From the NCBI GenBank assembly GCA_009602735.1, contig WELA01011264.1:148430-212429 (forward strand): a stretch of DNA of 64,000 bases, read 5' to 3'. Source of the DNA: Mesotaenium endlicherianum (taxonomy: Eukaryota; Streptophyta; Zygnematophyceae; Zygnematales; Mesotaeniaceae). Both the position numbers and the translations under genes were made by a program. Numbering within the stretch: the stretch's first letter is position 1; each line of letters starts with the position of its first letter. The notes under the pieces were generated by a model. That model saw only the letters and a list, made by a program, of their open reading frames with translations. It did not search any database and was not told the DNA's origin. Shown here one piece after another: positions 1-10,790 of the stretch.

Positions 1-906
1 GGCAGCGGGTATCGATTCTTGATGGTGATCTTGTTGAGGGCGCGATAGTCCACACACATCCTCAAGGTACCATCTTTCTTCTTGACAAATAGCACCGGGG
101 CTCCAAATGGCGACTTGCTAGGTCGAATGAAGCCATGCTCCAGTAGCTCCTTGATTTGCTTCTTGACTTCGTCTAGCTCCGTGTATGACATTTGGAACGT
201 AGGCCGAGAGATGGGCTTGCTTCCGGGCTCCAACTCTATCTTGTGGTCTACGAATCTCTTGGGGGGTAACCCCTTGGGCAATTCCGGGGAGAATACTTCT
301 TTGTAGTCCTCTAAGACTTCTTGTATCTCCTTGGGAACGGGGCTGCCTTCTTGACTCTCGATGTCTTTCTTGATGTCTTTTGGCGTGATCAAGGCCAAAA
401 GAAGCTCGTGTCCCTTCCTCACAAGTCTCTTGAGTTGGAGGGCGGACAATAGTATCTCGTGTGCCGGCTTCTTGATGTCTTGGGTCTGGATATTCTGGAT
501 TGCGCGCAAAATACAGATTCTTGAAGTGATGTCATTCTTGATGTTGATAGTATCGTCCCTCCAATCAACTTGGGGGTTGCGCTTGGTCAACCAAGGCGTC
601 CCTAGGATGACGTTGTACTTGCCCAATTGCATGGGGGAGAACACTACTCTATCCTTGAAAGACTTGATAGAGAGTGCCAAGGGGTACGTCTTCTTGGAAG
701 GGGTAGTATAGGAGAATCCATCGGGCATCATAATCTCCTCGTCGTGGTCAAGAGTTCGCATAGTAATACCGTGCTTGGTGGCAAAATCTGCAGCAATGAA
801 GTTGCCTTGAGCTCCGCTATCCACCAAGATGTGGACCTTCTCTCCTCCAAGGTAACCTCTCAAACTCATTAGGGCTGGAACGTCGTCTGCAACGGGGGTC
901 TCCACC
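1..906 (-). CDS. Ty3/gypsy pol, protease and N-terminal reverse transcriptase (element A, partial)
   Basis: Retrotransposon polyprotein that enters from the right and runs off the left edge of the window. Reading leftwards, an aspartic protease motif (VDSGAQGNF) lies near 810-790. It is followed by the linker typical of chromoviruses ([14 protein letters not shown]) and then the start of reverse transcriptase with FVKKKDG and [12 protein letters not shown] close to base 1. The frame appears open over the whole stretch. It is offset by +1 from the upstream gag, whose stop codon is at 907-909, so either a frameshift or a lesion separates the two. The catalytic RT motif, RNase H and integrase lie outside the window. 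The family assignment is firm; whether this copy is functional cannot be judged. Confidence 0.85.
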
Positions 907-2188
907 TCACTTGGCTTGTTGTCTTCTCGTGAAGTGGGTCTTGGGGTGGAAGGCCCCTGGCCTATCGGCGTGTCCGTTTTTTGACAATTTTTTAAAGCAT
1001 GAAAGTGCACGATGGCCCTTTTCCTTGCAATAAAAGCATAGTCCAGCCGTCATGAGAGCTTCTTTTTCAGTCGGGGAGAGTCTTGCTTTCACTCCTTGCT
1101 GGTTTCTTGCATCATAAGTGTCATTGGAGGGTCTTCCACTCTTCCGGGCAGCCGCGGGGTCCCTTTTTCCAATTTCCATGGGTTTGGGTCCAGATTCGGA
1201 TGTGGAAGGGGCTGCGTACACCCGCGTCGCTGGTACCCGTGAAGATGAAGGCACGGAGTGCTTGAAATCCAAGGTATCCACCTTTTGGGCCACTTCAATG
1301 ATCTTTGAGAAGTCCGTCAAGTCGCGTAATTCCACTTCCTTTGCCACCTTGGGTTTGAGGCCAAAGATGTANNNNNNNNNNNNNNNNNNNNNNNNNNNNN
1401 NNNNNNNNNNNNAAGAGACATGTTGGGNTGGGGATCTCAAGAGTGAGGGCGTGAAATCTGGATGTATACTTTCAAACGGACGTCGTTTGCTTGAGATGGT
1501 GGAGCTTTCCTTGGGCAATCTTCTCCGCATTGATGGGCATGAATTGCTTCTTGAGGGCCTCACGAAAATCTGCCCATCTTGCATATGATGGTGGGGGCTC
1601 TTGGCCGAGCATGGGGTGCGCCATAGCTTGATATATAGCCGCTTGATAGTTACGCCACCATGATGTTGCTGCTCCTCTAAGTAAGGTAACGGCAAAGGGA
1701 ACGTAGTCCTCCTCGGGTACTTCAAGGAACGCGAGGTACGTCTCCACTTGGTAGAGCCATAAATTCAGGTTGGCACCTTTCCCGGGGTTGAAAGTGTCGG
1801 GTTTGCCGGGCTTGATGAGTTTCCTTGCTCTCGTTGGCTCTTGTGGAGGCGCTTGAGCCGGGGCTGGATTTTGAGCATTGCTCGCAATAGGGGCAACCAT
1901 GGCAGCCATAGCTTCTCTTGACGCTTGCACGGTTGCTTCATAGGTGGCCAAGCCCACTTGGTTGTGGACGGTCATTAGGAAGGCTGCCCACTCATTTGCG
2001 GGAACTCCTTGTGGTGGGGTTAACTTTGCTATAGCGGCTGCCACGGGAATTGACGGGGCTCCTCCTTGTGGTGCTTCTTGTTGTTGCGGATTTCCTTGAG
2101 TGGGCTCTCCCATCGGCGCTGGAGGAGGGTGTCTTGGAGAGGAAGGGCTTCCTTCGAAAGCTTGCTGTTGGTCTTGAGGATCGGCCAT
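907..2188 (-). pseudogene. Ty3/gypsy gag with zinc knuckle (element A), interrupted by an assembly gap
   Basis: The gag starts at ATG 2188 (MADPQDQQQAF) with a proline/glutamine-rich leader. A retrotransposon gag (capsid-like) region follows, including YQVETYLAFL and GAATSWWRNY. The frame then switches near 1480-1500, and the C-terminal part continues in another frame (FGLKPKVAKEVELRD) to a CCHC zinc knuckle, [14 protein letters not shown], near 1045-1000. A run of unknown bases (1372-1412) and a single N at 1428 fall exactly where the frame changes, so the apparent break may be an assembly artefact. Gag packages element RNA into particles. It lies directly downstream of the primer-binding site at 2213-2224, as expected for the first gene of an LTR element. 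Confidence 0.8.
1372..1412. other. assembly gap (41 N)
   Basis: A run of 41 undetermined bases inside the gag of element A. A further single N lies at 1428 and another at 34457. Reading frames across these points should not be trusted. Confidence 0.99.
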
Positions 2189-2212
2189 CTTCTTGTGCTA
2201 CCAAAGTGCCTA

Positions 2213-2224
2213 GCTCCGATACCA
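2213..2224 (-). other. primer-binding site of element A
   Basis: On the minus strand this reads TGGTATCGGAGC, complementary to the 3' end of initiator-Met tRNA as used by many plant LTR retrotransposons. One base separates it from the LTR end at 2226. Confidence 0.85.
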
Positions 2225-2225
2225 C

Positions 2226-2724
2226 TGTAGTGAAACAGATAGATGAAGTACTTAGTAAAATAGAATACTTTATCTATTCAAGACAAGGATCTTTGAACAC
2301 AAGTGGTAGCTTCTTGAAAGAGAGATGGCTTCTTGAAAGTTAATATATTTCTGGATTTTGGCAAGTACAAGAGTGATTCTGGAATGTCTTTCTATGTTCT
2401 AGCTCTTGTTTATATACTTGCTACATAAGTAATTTCTAGGAAGGTGTATGTTGATGTGTTGGCACCCAACACATCCCAAAACTTGCCACCTCTTTCTAGA
2501 ATAATGTACACATGTCCTTTTGACCTAAACATGGCACATTTGACTTTTGCCACATGGAGTTCTTCTAGGTCTTTCCTCTAACTTTGAAAATGCATTGGAA
2601 GGTTCGAAGGACATGAACCAAGTTACTAAGAGTACCTATTCACACTTGACTCCACACAATACTACTCCAAATATATTTGAAAACATTAAAATATATGCAA
2701 ACTAATACATTATAACTCAAATCA
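2226..2724 (-). repeat. 5' LTR of element A (outer border approximate)
   Basis: The inner border is set by the primer-binding site; on the plus strand the LTR begins TGTAGTGAAAC. The stretch is AT-rich and non-coding. The outer border must lie before about 2729, where hAT transposase similarity starts. A CA at 2723-2724 is a possible end, but the partner LTR is outside the window, so neither the end nor a target duplication can be confirmed. Confidence 0.6.
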
Positions 2725-2728
2725 ATAC

Positions 2729-3046
2729 ACTAGTACTCCTTAGTTGCAAACTATTGCTATTATAGTGCTTGGCTTGGTCTCTTCAGCTAGTTCTTGTGAA
2801 CGGAATTGGCCCGAGTATGACTTCTATCATAACAAGAAGAGGAATCGTTTGAAGCAGTCTAGAGCTGAGAAGTTGGTGAGGGTGCATTCTAACCTTAGGC
2901 TCATAGAGGGCATGGAGAGAGGAGGAGTAAAGAGAGCCCCAGGCAGGCATATTGCACTTGTTTTTGAAGAGGAGCAGGTTGAGTTAGAGGAGGAAGAAGA
3001 AGAGGATGAGCAAGTAGAGGAGGAGAGAGAAGAGTCTGATTCCTGA
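2729..3046 (+). pseudogene. hAT transposase C-terminal dimerisation region, remnant
   Basis: The translation LQTIAIIVLGLVSSASSCER followed by NWPEYDF, HNKKRNRL and VHSNLRLI matches the C-terminal dimerisation block of hAT-superfamily transposases. The usual pattern there is a P.LQ..AI.VL core, S-S-x-x-ERNW, then KKRNRL. An in-frame TAG at 2741-2743 sits just before LQTIAI. After the block comes a low-complexity acidic tail (runs of E/D) and a stop at 3044-3046. The catalytic DDE domain and zinc finger are absent, because the left side is occupied by the LTR of element A, which probably inserted into or next to this copy. A dead fragment; the superfamily assignment is confident. Confidence 0.8.
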
Positions 3047-3784
3047 ATGCTAGTATTCTAATTTTTTTTTCAACCTTACTTTTTAATGACATTTGAGTAT
3101 GCCTTCTTATGGTTCATCATATGGCAGCCTTTTGTGACCTGTATTTACCTTGTATGTGAGCTATAAATGAGGTAGATAGCAAGTGTGCATCATAGTCTTT
3201 CTCTTGTAACGTGTACAATCGATGTTGTCGTATAATCCCTTTTTTTGTCATCAGTGTTGTGAGTTTTCTGTTGACCGTAGAGTATTATTGTGTGCATTGT
3301 GGTCGTAGGTAAAGAATACTTGAAGTGTTTGAATGCTATATGTGCACATTGTTTTCTTTGATGGAGGTACAAGCTTGTTAATGAAGTATTAAGAATTTCC
3401 GCTTACAACTTACACGTTTCCAAAATTAGCAACATTGAATTTAACTCCGGTACCATTTTATTCAGTGATTTCATTATGCGAGGTGAATCTCAAGTCACAA
3501 GTGAGGTTTATCATGTGTACCTTATTGTTTATATAATCTTCGCATCAGGTAGTATCATTTTCTACTCTCAATGCCAGTGTGCACTTTTAAGTTTAGAGTG
3601 TAGAGAGTGAAGAAGTTGTCACAAAATTGCTAAGATACAATAGATTACTTTTTGTATGCTTGGGCATTTATTTCTCTTGAGTCTCACTTTGTATGTCATA
3701 TCCTATGTATAAATTAGAAAAATATGTATTCGAAGACTAGGAATGTTAGTGTGTGAGTCCCTAAAAATGAAGGAGCTTGTAAAG

Positions 3785-3885
3785 ACTAAACTATGAGTTA
3801 GCTTTGTGATTTCTGTTATCCTGTGTAAGTTATGATTGATGACTTTGGATGAATGTATTAGTGTTCACAATGCCTTGATAATTAA
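3785..3885 (+). repeat. degenerate direct repeat, copy 1
   Basis: About 95 bases resembling 5050-5145. Shared blocks include TGTGTAAGT.ATGATTGATGA and AGTGTTCACAATGC. Copy spacing is about 1.27 kb. Confidence 0.6.
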
Positions 3886-5049
3886 GGAACTTGTAAAGAT
3901 TGTCGTGCATTATGGGGTTGGACGCGTCTGATCAGTATAAGCAACACACAAGTAGGCAAGCAAGATTTGTTATAGTGAAAGCAAAAATGCATGTGGCCTT
4001 AAAGCCAAAAGAAGGTCAGCTGTCAAATGTTTTAATTCGAGGAACGTGTACTCTCCAAAGTGAGCACCTCAAGATTATAATTTGGTAGGAAAACAACTAC
4101 TGAAGTCTGGCCCAAAAGATCACTGGAAGCACATCATGATCTTCAAGAGTAGTCCTATGGCAGGGTTTAAGCTGTGACTTTGTTCACCACTTGTGAAGTT
4201 TCTCAAGTGACTGGAAGCCAGGAGGGCTTGCTCTTCACCACAGAGAGAGACTAAGTGGTCTTGAATACACAAGAGGTAAAAGTGTAAGCTTAATTGATAA
4301 CTCTGTGGCTTACAGCTGGCATAATTGACTCTTAAAAAGATGTCCTTCTAGGGGCATCAACTGCTGTATTCTTCCTGCAAAACCGGCGCTGAAGGCGGCG
4401 AATTCAATGCACACGGTCAGGCTAAGAGGCTCTCCTAGGTCCACAAAAGTGGAGGCAAGACAAGTACTAGCTCTCCTATTGGCTAAGCACAACACACACC
4501 AATCAAATATAGTGCAAGGAAGAGGATACATGACTCTCATTGGCGGAGCTTACCTCGACCAATGCTACCTAGATAACGCTCAAAAGTAGATCTGAAACGT
4601 AAGGAAGCTTCCTCTAGGAATGAGTGATGCAATCACCAAGTTACAGCTCTTATGGGGCTTATGCACTATGTTAATACATGCTAAGTGTGCTTTATCAAGC
4701 TCACGGATTTGTACGCTATTGGCTAGAGGTCCTTGGAGTCGCGAAGAGCCAACAATGTAACCTTTGAGCTCATTGAGTCACAAAGTGGCCCTTGGTGGAA
4801 CTCCTCTAGGGGCCGGTAGGTGGCGCGGACTAGACCGCGAACATCTTGCCCTATACTTGACCAAATGGCGCGGAACTGGTGCCGTTCGGAAAGTAACTCG
4901 ACGCGCCACACTTTAGTGATTTGGAACGCTAGCAAAGGTTAACATATGGATGCGTAAAGCAAGGTCAAAGTCGGCCTTCCTAGGTCCATGGTCGACACAC
5001 GTGTGGCTCGGCTTGAGCGACGGTCTCGACCTAATGAGTCATGACAAGA

Positions 5050-5145
5050 CTAAAACATGATTTAGCTGTGTGTTATCAGTTATCGTGTGTAAGTCATGAT
5101 TGATGACGTTTTGTAATGTATAAGTGTTCACAATGCAATTTAATA
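5050..5145 (+). repeat. degenerate direct repeat, copy 2
   Basis: Partner of 3785-3885, same orientation. The pair could be decayed termini of one inserted element or an old segmental duplication; no flanking target duplication was recognised. Confidence 0.6.
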
Positions 5146-5181
5146 TTAATCAATAATATTCGCTCAAATGTCATTAACTTT

Positions 5182-5199
5182 AAGTTGTCGCGACAACTT
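5182..5199. repeat. perfect 18-bp palindrome
   Basis: AAGTTGTCG followed directly by CGACAACTT, with a central TCGCGA. It lies in non-coding sequence between repeat copy 2 and element B. Confidence 0.9.
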
Positions 5200-5486
5200 G
5201 GGTCATACTTAGTCGTGCATCGACGATTTCGAAAGTGACGAACAGCGTGTGCAACCGATGACATGGCTGCACTGAACATGCTCGCAAACAATTCGAAGCC
5301 TACGTGTACACAAACGGAAACATTTGTGAACGTTGAATGAACAAAATTTCAAAACCAACAGTTGAATAGACCGGCGTTGACCACAAATGCGAATCAAACT
5401 CCGTTCACACGTATTATTCAACTTCGTCGTATTTCGACGTATAATCCGCACACGGCCAACCTATACGCACGTATCCCATAACTAGG

Positions 5487-6535
5487 CTAATAACTTGGAA
5501 CTAAGGTCTTTATTACTCTGTCAGGCCCATGATAGTGTACTGGGTGGACACTTGGGGCAGGCCAAAACTGTTGGCAAACTGGCAAAACATTACCACTGGA
5601 AAGGGTTACCTCGAGAGGTCTTTAAGTATGTTAAGTCCTGCGATTAGTGTCAAAAGAACAGGTCGGGAGGTCTTTGCCTATCCCAGCTGGAAGATGGGAA
5701 ACCATATCAATGGACTGGGTAGTAATACTCCCAAAACTGCCAATGGGCAAGACTCTATTTTGGTAGTAGTGGATAAATTGACAAAAATGGTCATTTTCAT
5801 CCCCACCATTGTCGAAGTGATTGCTCTCAAAACTACGAGACAATTCTACAAGCATATAGTGTGCCAACATGGGCTACCCTCCAATATAATCTCAGACAAA
5901 GACTAAAAATTCACCTCTAAGTTCTGACGAGCTTTAATGAGGTTGATGGGAGTTAAACAGCTACTTAGCACAGCAAACCAGACTGATGGGCAAATTGAAA
6001 GAACTAACCGAAATCTGCAAGAGGTGCTAAGAGCCTATATTAACCAAAAATAAGATAACTGGGATGACTTGTTGCACCAAATTCAGTTTGCTGAAAGGTG
6101 ACTTGGTCAAATTGCATTCTTAGCACCTGTACCTTCCTAGGGTAATCAAGAAAAAGCTTGGCCCTGTCTGGGTTGGTCCATATTTGGTGGTACGCCGAGT
6201 CGGTGAGAATGCTTGCAAACTGAACATGTCAGCAGAATATGAGGGTCACTCAATCTTTAATGTATCTTTCCTGGAACTTTACATCAAGGGTGACACACTG
6301 TTCACAGGTCGGTTACCTGTCCAACCGGGATCGGTCCCAGCCGTCCAGGATAGTGACCCTGAGGAGTATGAGGTGGATAAAATTCTAGAAGCTCGATCTG
6401 TCCGTCGATTTTTCTAAATATGTCACAAAGTACCTGGTCAGATGGAAGAGCTATGATGCACCTGAGAGTTTAAGGACCATTTGATCAATGCCAAAGGGGC
6501 GTTGGAACGGATCTATTTTTGGGAAGCTGGCAAAT
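5487..6535 (+). pseudogene. integrase and chromodomain part of pol (element B), broken
   Basis: Integrase catalyses insertion of element cDNA; the chromodomain targets chromatin. Recognisable pieces are the zinc-binding region (HDSVLGGHLGQ in a second frame), the catalytic core (DSILVVVDKLTKM, GLPSNIISDKD), the GPY/F segment (KKLGPVWVGPYLVVRRVG) and a chromodomain beginning EEYEVDKILEARSVRR near 6360. The reading frame is broken many times: TAG at 5645-5647 and 6121-6123 replace glutamine codons found in element D, a TAA replaces another (INQK*D), and there are several shifts plus a deletion in the middle of the core at about 6090. It cannot encode an active enzyme. Confidence 0.85.
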
Positions 6536-6592
6536 CACCCTAACTGTCATTTTAGTTGACAGGGGAAGGTGATAGGAGGTCCTGTCTCCATT

Positions 6593-6690
6593 TAAGTCGG
6601 AGGGGAAAGTGACAGGAAAGTGATAGTTAATGCAGGAAATTGATACTTAATGACAAGCAGCAGCCCACGTCACCATTAAGTTGGAGGGAG
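6593..6690 (+). promoter_or_regulatory. two internal polypurine-tract copies downstream of pol (element B)
   Basis: TAAGTCGGAGGGG at 6593-6605 and TAAGTTGGAGGGAG at 6677-6690 repeat the motif of the true 3' polypurine tract at 8613-8627, yet lie about 2 kb upstream of it, between pol and ORF3. Corresponding copies exist in elements D and E. Confidence 0.7.
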
Positions 6691-6812
6691 TGTGACAGAT
6701 CCCCAACGAGCACAACTTGAATTTGCATAGGCACTTCTGCACACTCGACTGCCATCACTACTCACTATACATTTTGCATCGTTACTTTCCTTACACTCAC
6801 AACTTCACTTAG

Positions 6813-6940
6813 GTAACATCCAGTGTATGTGGGTTTTACACTTGGGAACATTCTCGTTATTACGCTTACTCCATGCTATAATTGCTACACATATACTCGG
6901 AATTACAACTACACATATGTGTGTGTGTGTGTGTGAGCAG
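6813..6940 (+). other. predicted leader intron of ORF3 (element B)
   Basis: Donor TTAG|GTAACA at 6812/6813; acceptor GAGCAG at 6935-6940; ATG at 6942-6944. The intron is 128 nt with a TG-repeat before the acceptor. Elements D and E carry equivalent donor and acceptor sites at the same place relative to the ORF3 start, which is the main support. Confidence 0.6.
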
Positions 6941-6941
6941 G

Positions 6942-8409
6942 ATGCCTATACCAACCAAAAGGAAGACAGGAAGCGCAAAGCCAAATTGGTTCAGAAGGAG
7001 CTAGAACGCCATCACCAGGAGATTGCCTGGACGTCCCTCTCAAGAAGGGAAGAAGAACGAGCTCGTCGACAACGAGAGGAGCAAAGGAAGAAGGAAGAAG
7101 ACAAAGCCGAGAAGGCCAGATTGCGAAAAGAACAAGAGGATGTTGTTGAAGCAGAACAACTCAAGAAAGTGGAGGAAGAAAGGTTGAGGAAGGTTGAGGA
7201 GGCCAGGCGGCAGGAGTAGGCCACTTACAGGTATACTGTGGTGGGCCAGAATTTTGATAATCTTAAAGCAGCTTTACTAGTTGGTCAGGAGATCAACAAG
7301 GACACTAAGCAAGAAGTGCTCCAGAAGGAAGGGAAAGGGGCCCTAGATGAGTATATTGACACCAGCATGGGCTTGGTCCTCTACGAAGATTATGCCAACA
7401 TGGTGGGATATACAGAGGATGAGGCAGCAGTTTTGGCCCTAGATGGGGAGTCCACACCATTCTAGGTGCCTGGCATAGCAGGCAGCCACAGGGTCATCAG
7501 AATGGTGTCCATGGAGGCAGACAGCTTCAAGGATGTCCAATGTCAAGCACAATCATATGCTGAGTTCTTTCTACAATGAGGTGGAGAGAAGAAGCTACAA
7601 ATATCTGGCCAGGGAGACGGGCCAGCAGATGTTTGCCCCCCACTGGCTCACTTGCCCACTGACCAAGACCGAGCATGGACAGGAGTACTACCAGCATCCC
7701 ACACACTGGAGATTGATGACTATCACCAACGAGAAGCAGGAGTGCGCTAAGGGCCCAGCAACTCCCAAAGAAATCCAAAAGGGGGCAATCAGTTGACTAC
7801 TCTAGAACTACTAGGGAGTTAAATGACATGGCGGATGCCACCCCAGCTCTCTCAGAAGAAAAGGATAAAGAGGTGGAGGAACAAGAACAGGAACAGGAAA
7901 AGGTACTAGGTGAAGCCTCCACTCTTGGAAGAGCACAGGCACAGTTGGTAGCAGAGAAGGTATTGTCTCCAAGGAGACGAGGTGGATGGGTGGTGACACC
8001 AACAGTGGAGCCCACTTCACCTCCACACTGACCATCCAGCCCTCTGACTCAAGTCTCCAAGGAGGAGGAGCTTACTATTCTGGGCAGCAGACGTACACGT
8101 TGGTCTTTTGATGACAAGACAGCCAAGAGGGCAGCCAGAGTAGTGGCCAGGGGAGTGGCAGCAACTCCCTCCAACCATGGCAATGTTCCTCTCGCCAATG
8201 TATTCCAGTTTCCTATGGGACTCCCAATCTATGTGGGGGTCAGCACACAGATTGCAGGAATTTTGCTGCAGTCTCCGAGGGGTCCTTCCCTAGCGAAAGC
8301 AGGGATGTTTAGGAGGCCAGCTGACAGGGGCAAAGGACAGTCCATGGAATCTAGGTCCAGGTCTAGGTCTCAGTCTCTTGATCCCAGGACTCCAGGAACA
8401 TCTCCCTAA
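6942..8409 (+). pseudogene. ORF3 of gypsy element B, unknown function, degraded
   Basis: Divergent copy of the extra gene between pol and 3' LTR. The start is ATG 6942 (MPIPTKRKTG). A strongly charged coiled-coil region (7000-7215, rich in E, K and R) ends at a TAG (7217-7219). The frame then continues with YRYTVVGQNFD, YEDYANMVGY and, past a second TAG at 7463-7465, VPGIAG and VIRM. After a shift near 7530 it shows FYNEVERRSY and HWRLMTI. After another shift it shows an acidic/glutamine stretch, a TGA at 8029-8031, and the conserved end: ARGVAATPSNHGNVPLANVF, FRRPADRGKG and the tail SRSRSRSQS. I do not recognise the family. Blocks shared with D and E despite heavy divergence show that it was once a real protein. 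Confidence 0.75.
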
Positions 8410-8627
8410 TGTTGAGTTAGCCTTGTTGGAGGTCTCTCTGTTTGCATTCCACTACGGCAGTGGGCTCAGGGTGGAGGTGATAACTTGCTGTTACTAGTGA
8501 TCCCCACAATTAGGCAGCAGTGTTGAAGTAAGAGGCGGTGGTAGGGAGATCAATGCTGTTGGCCTAATGGACTTTTACAGTTCTTAGTTAGTGTTGTCGA
8601 GGCGATAACAAGTTAAGTTGGAGAGAA

Positions 8628-9330
8628 TGTGATGAATCAGCTTGTTTTTGGATATAACATTCATATAAATATAATAATTAAGTTCAGTCAGCTGAAATTT
8701 ACTTCATATTAAGTCTATTGGACATTTAGTAATATTCGGTGTAATAACAACCGGTGGCAGCAGGCTGAAGTTAACTTAGGTCAGCTTGCTGACACATTCT
8801 TTTACAGTTAGCTGACACCGTACTCGGTAGCAGTGAATTGCCTAAATATGCATCTAAGTGTGATATGCTAGATTAATGGCCAGAGGACACCCTTGGGTGG
8901 ATGGCGATTCGGGATGATGGGAGATGGCTGTGGATTTGGTTAGCCAAGGTCTTACCAACGTGGTTAACTTTCCGGGGAGGCGGTGCCATCGCACTTGTTG
9001 TTGAACAGTAAATTCATTCCATGTACATAGGTTAGGGCATGCTCTCGAGTTTGACATTCGGAAACGAGGCCAACTCTCTTTCACTGCTTGCTGAGAGGCC
9101 TGAATCCAAGGCAAGAAGCCATTAATGCGAACTGTCTTCTAACCTTGCTTAGGTATGAGTTTACTGATTGCATGATTGATGCTTGTTTATGTGCATTTAA
9201 CTTATGAGATTAAAACGCTAGTTGTGAAGTCTTTTGCTGATTACTAGGTAATCAGAAAACCCCATAAGGTTACTTGTTGACGAAAACATCTTTTATTGTT
9301 AATTGTCTACTGGTAAATCGATTCATTTCA
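8628..9330 (+). repeat. 3' LTR of element B
   Basis: Begins TGTGATGAATCAG directly after a purine-rich tract and ends CGATTCATTTCA. It matches, in opposite orientation, the LTRs of C, D and E over most of its length, including the conserved stretch around GGTGCCATCGCACTTG and TTCCATGTACATA. 703 bp. Confidence 0.85.
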
Positions 9331-9479
9331 CTCTCACTGAGATGGTTATATAACATGATCCTTACCTTGCCATGGCCCTCAACCCTCTGCCTAGGCTACC
9401 TCATTATTAAAGGTCTATTACATGAGGACCCATTAGGTTTCCTTCCTTTGGTACCTTCATATCCAGGAACAAGTGGCAG

Positions 9480-10790
9480 AAGATAAAAAGATGTTTTCAC
9501 CTCAAGTCAAACTTAGGTAGGGAGTGCTTTCCTAAGACCTCTGGGATCTACAGGCTGTGGCAGTGCCTGCCTATTATAAATAGATTGAGGCAGAAATTCA
9601 ATGCCCACTTCAATCCGGCACATGACATAACAACAGACGAGAGGTTGATCCCCCTCAGAAATAGAAGTTGCCCTGTGAGAGTGTATATGCCAAAGAAGCC
9701 ACAAAAGTTTGGTATAGAGTTGTTTGTGGCCTGTGATAGCACAAGTTACTATTGTTATGACTTCACAGTGTTTGATAAAGAGCCTGGCATATCACAGTTT
9801 GTCACAGTTTTAGACTCGATTGAAGGTCTGCCAGACAAACATACCTACTCTTTTGTCCTACTCTTTTGTCTTGGACAGAGGCTTCACATTGCCGACACTC
9901 TTGAAAGTCGTAGCAGAGAGAGGTCATGTAGCAACTAGCACAGTTAGGCCAAACAGGAAAGACATGCCTAAGATCCCAAATGGTAAATTAAGTGCCTTAG
10001 TATTGCCCATTCCAAGAGGTCAAAAAGCACCAACTCAGGGAGAGTATATGGCTCTTGTGTGTGACTACCCGGGGCGGAATACTAGGGTCTGGCAAGACAA
10101 GATGCTAGTGCACTTTTTGTCTACTGCTGCTGGTCTTGAGGTGCATAAAATTGAGAGGAGGCAGAGTGATAGGAGTTTGAAGACCATAACTGCTCCAGAC
10201 ATTGTGGTGCACTACAACAAACACAAAGATGCTGTTGATCAATTCGACAAGCTCTACCTGAGGAAAAACTATTTGTTGAGAGTGCTGCTGTGAGCTTCGA
10301 GTGGTGGCACAAACTATATTGGGGCCTGATGATGCTGTCCTAGCCAATGCCTACATTCTGTTCAACGTGGCCCATCCTGAGATTGACAAGTATCCCTTGA
10401 TGCTAGATGTTGTAACGGAGATGACAGACTTTCATGATCCACATGAGGGGGGGCGCACGCGCTGGAGTGCGGGGCGGGCTGGGATGGACAGGTTCCTAGG
10501 GAGACACTTCCCTGAACATCTTCCAGGAGGCTCTAGACTAGGGTGTGTAGTGTGCAGGGAGCAAGTTGTATGACCTAGGCCATGCGAAGAGTAAGGTGAG
10601 GCCTAACTATTGGTGCGCGACGTGTAGAGTAGCGCTTTGCCCCGCGCCTTGCTTTGAGGAGTACCATACCAACAGGCACATAGCACATGTAGATAGTGGC
10701 CCCTACAGGCTGAGTAGCAGTAACAAGTAGGATTGTAGAGCAAAGAAGCTGCAACAAGAACATGTATGAAAGGTATTGTGCTTCATGCAC
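9480..10790 (+). pseudogene. piggyBac-type transposase, degraded
   Basis: Cut-and-paste DNA transposase remnant. It shows a piggyBac-like core: REKF-like RLRQKFNAHFNPA, DERLIPLRN, YMPKKPQKFGIELFV and CDSTSYYCYDF near 9585-9775. Further right come VVHYNKHKDAVDQFDKLYLR near 10205 and HFPEHLPGG near 10510. The C-terminal cysteine-rich zinc-binding domain is visible as CVVCRE, then in another frame WCATCRVALC and CFEEYHTNRH (10600-10690). At least two frameshifts (near 9850 and 10560) and stop codons (for example 10291-10293) disable it. The N-terminal third and the terminal inverted repeats were not found, so its borders are approximate. It lies between the LTR of B and the LTR of H. Confidence 0.8.

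Larger units (their letters stand above)
3047..5486. other. region with no recognisable gene
   Basis: About 2.4 kb, mostly AT-rich, without a convincing coding region on either strand. It probably contains the 3' non-coding part of the hAT remnant and other decayed repeats. Visible structure: a degenerate direct repeat (3785-3885 and 5050-5145), a perfect palindrome (5182-5199) and a small inverted repeat CGTCG-TATTT-CGACG at 5425-5439. 4300-4950 is more GC-balanced but gave only short open frames without family resemblance. Confidence 0.6.
5487..9330 (+). mobile_element. Ty3/gypsy chromovirus B, 5'-truncated
   Basis: Plus-strand 3' half of the window's main gypsy family. Similarity to element D starts abruptly near 5487 in the linker before integrase (N-L-E-L-R-S-L-L-L). 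It runs through the integrase core, GPY/F region, chromodomain, two internal polypurine tracts, a predicted leader intron, ORF3, the 3' polypurine tract (8613-8627) and the LTR (8628-9330). Gag, protease, RT and the 5' LTR are absent. It is more diverged from C, D and E than they are from one another, so it represents an older or distinct subfamily. Confidence 0.85.

Noticed and set aside
2213-2224. tRNA gene at the initiator-Met-like sequence
   Set aside because: Only the 12-base primer-binding site is present here and at the other LTRs; no tRNA body or cloverleaf.
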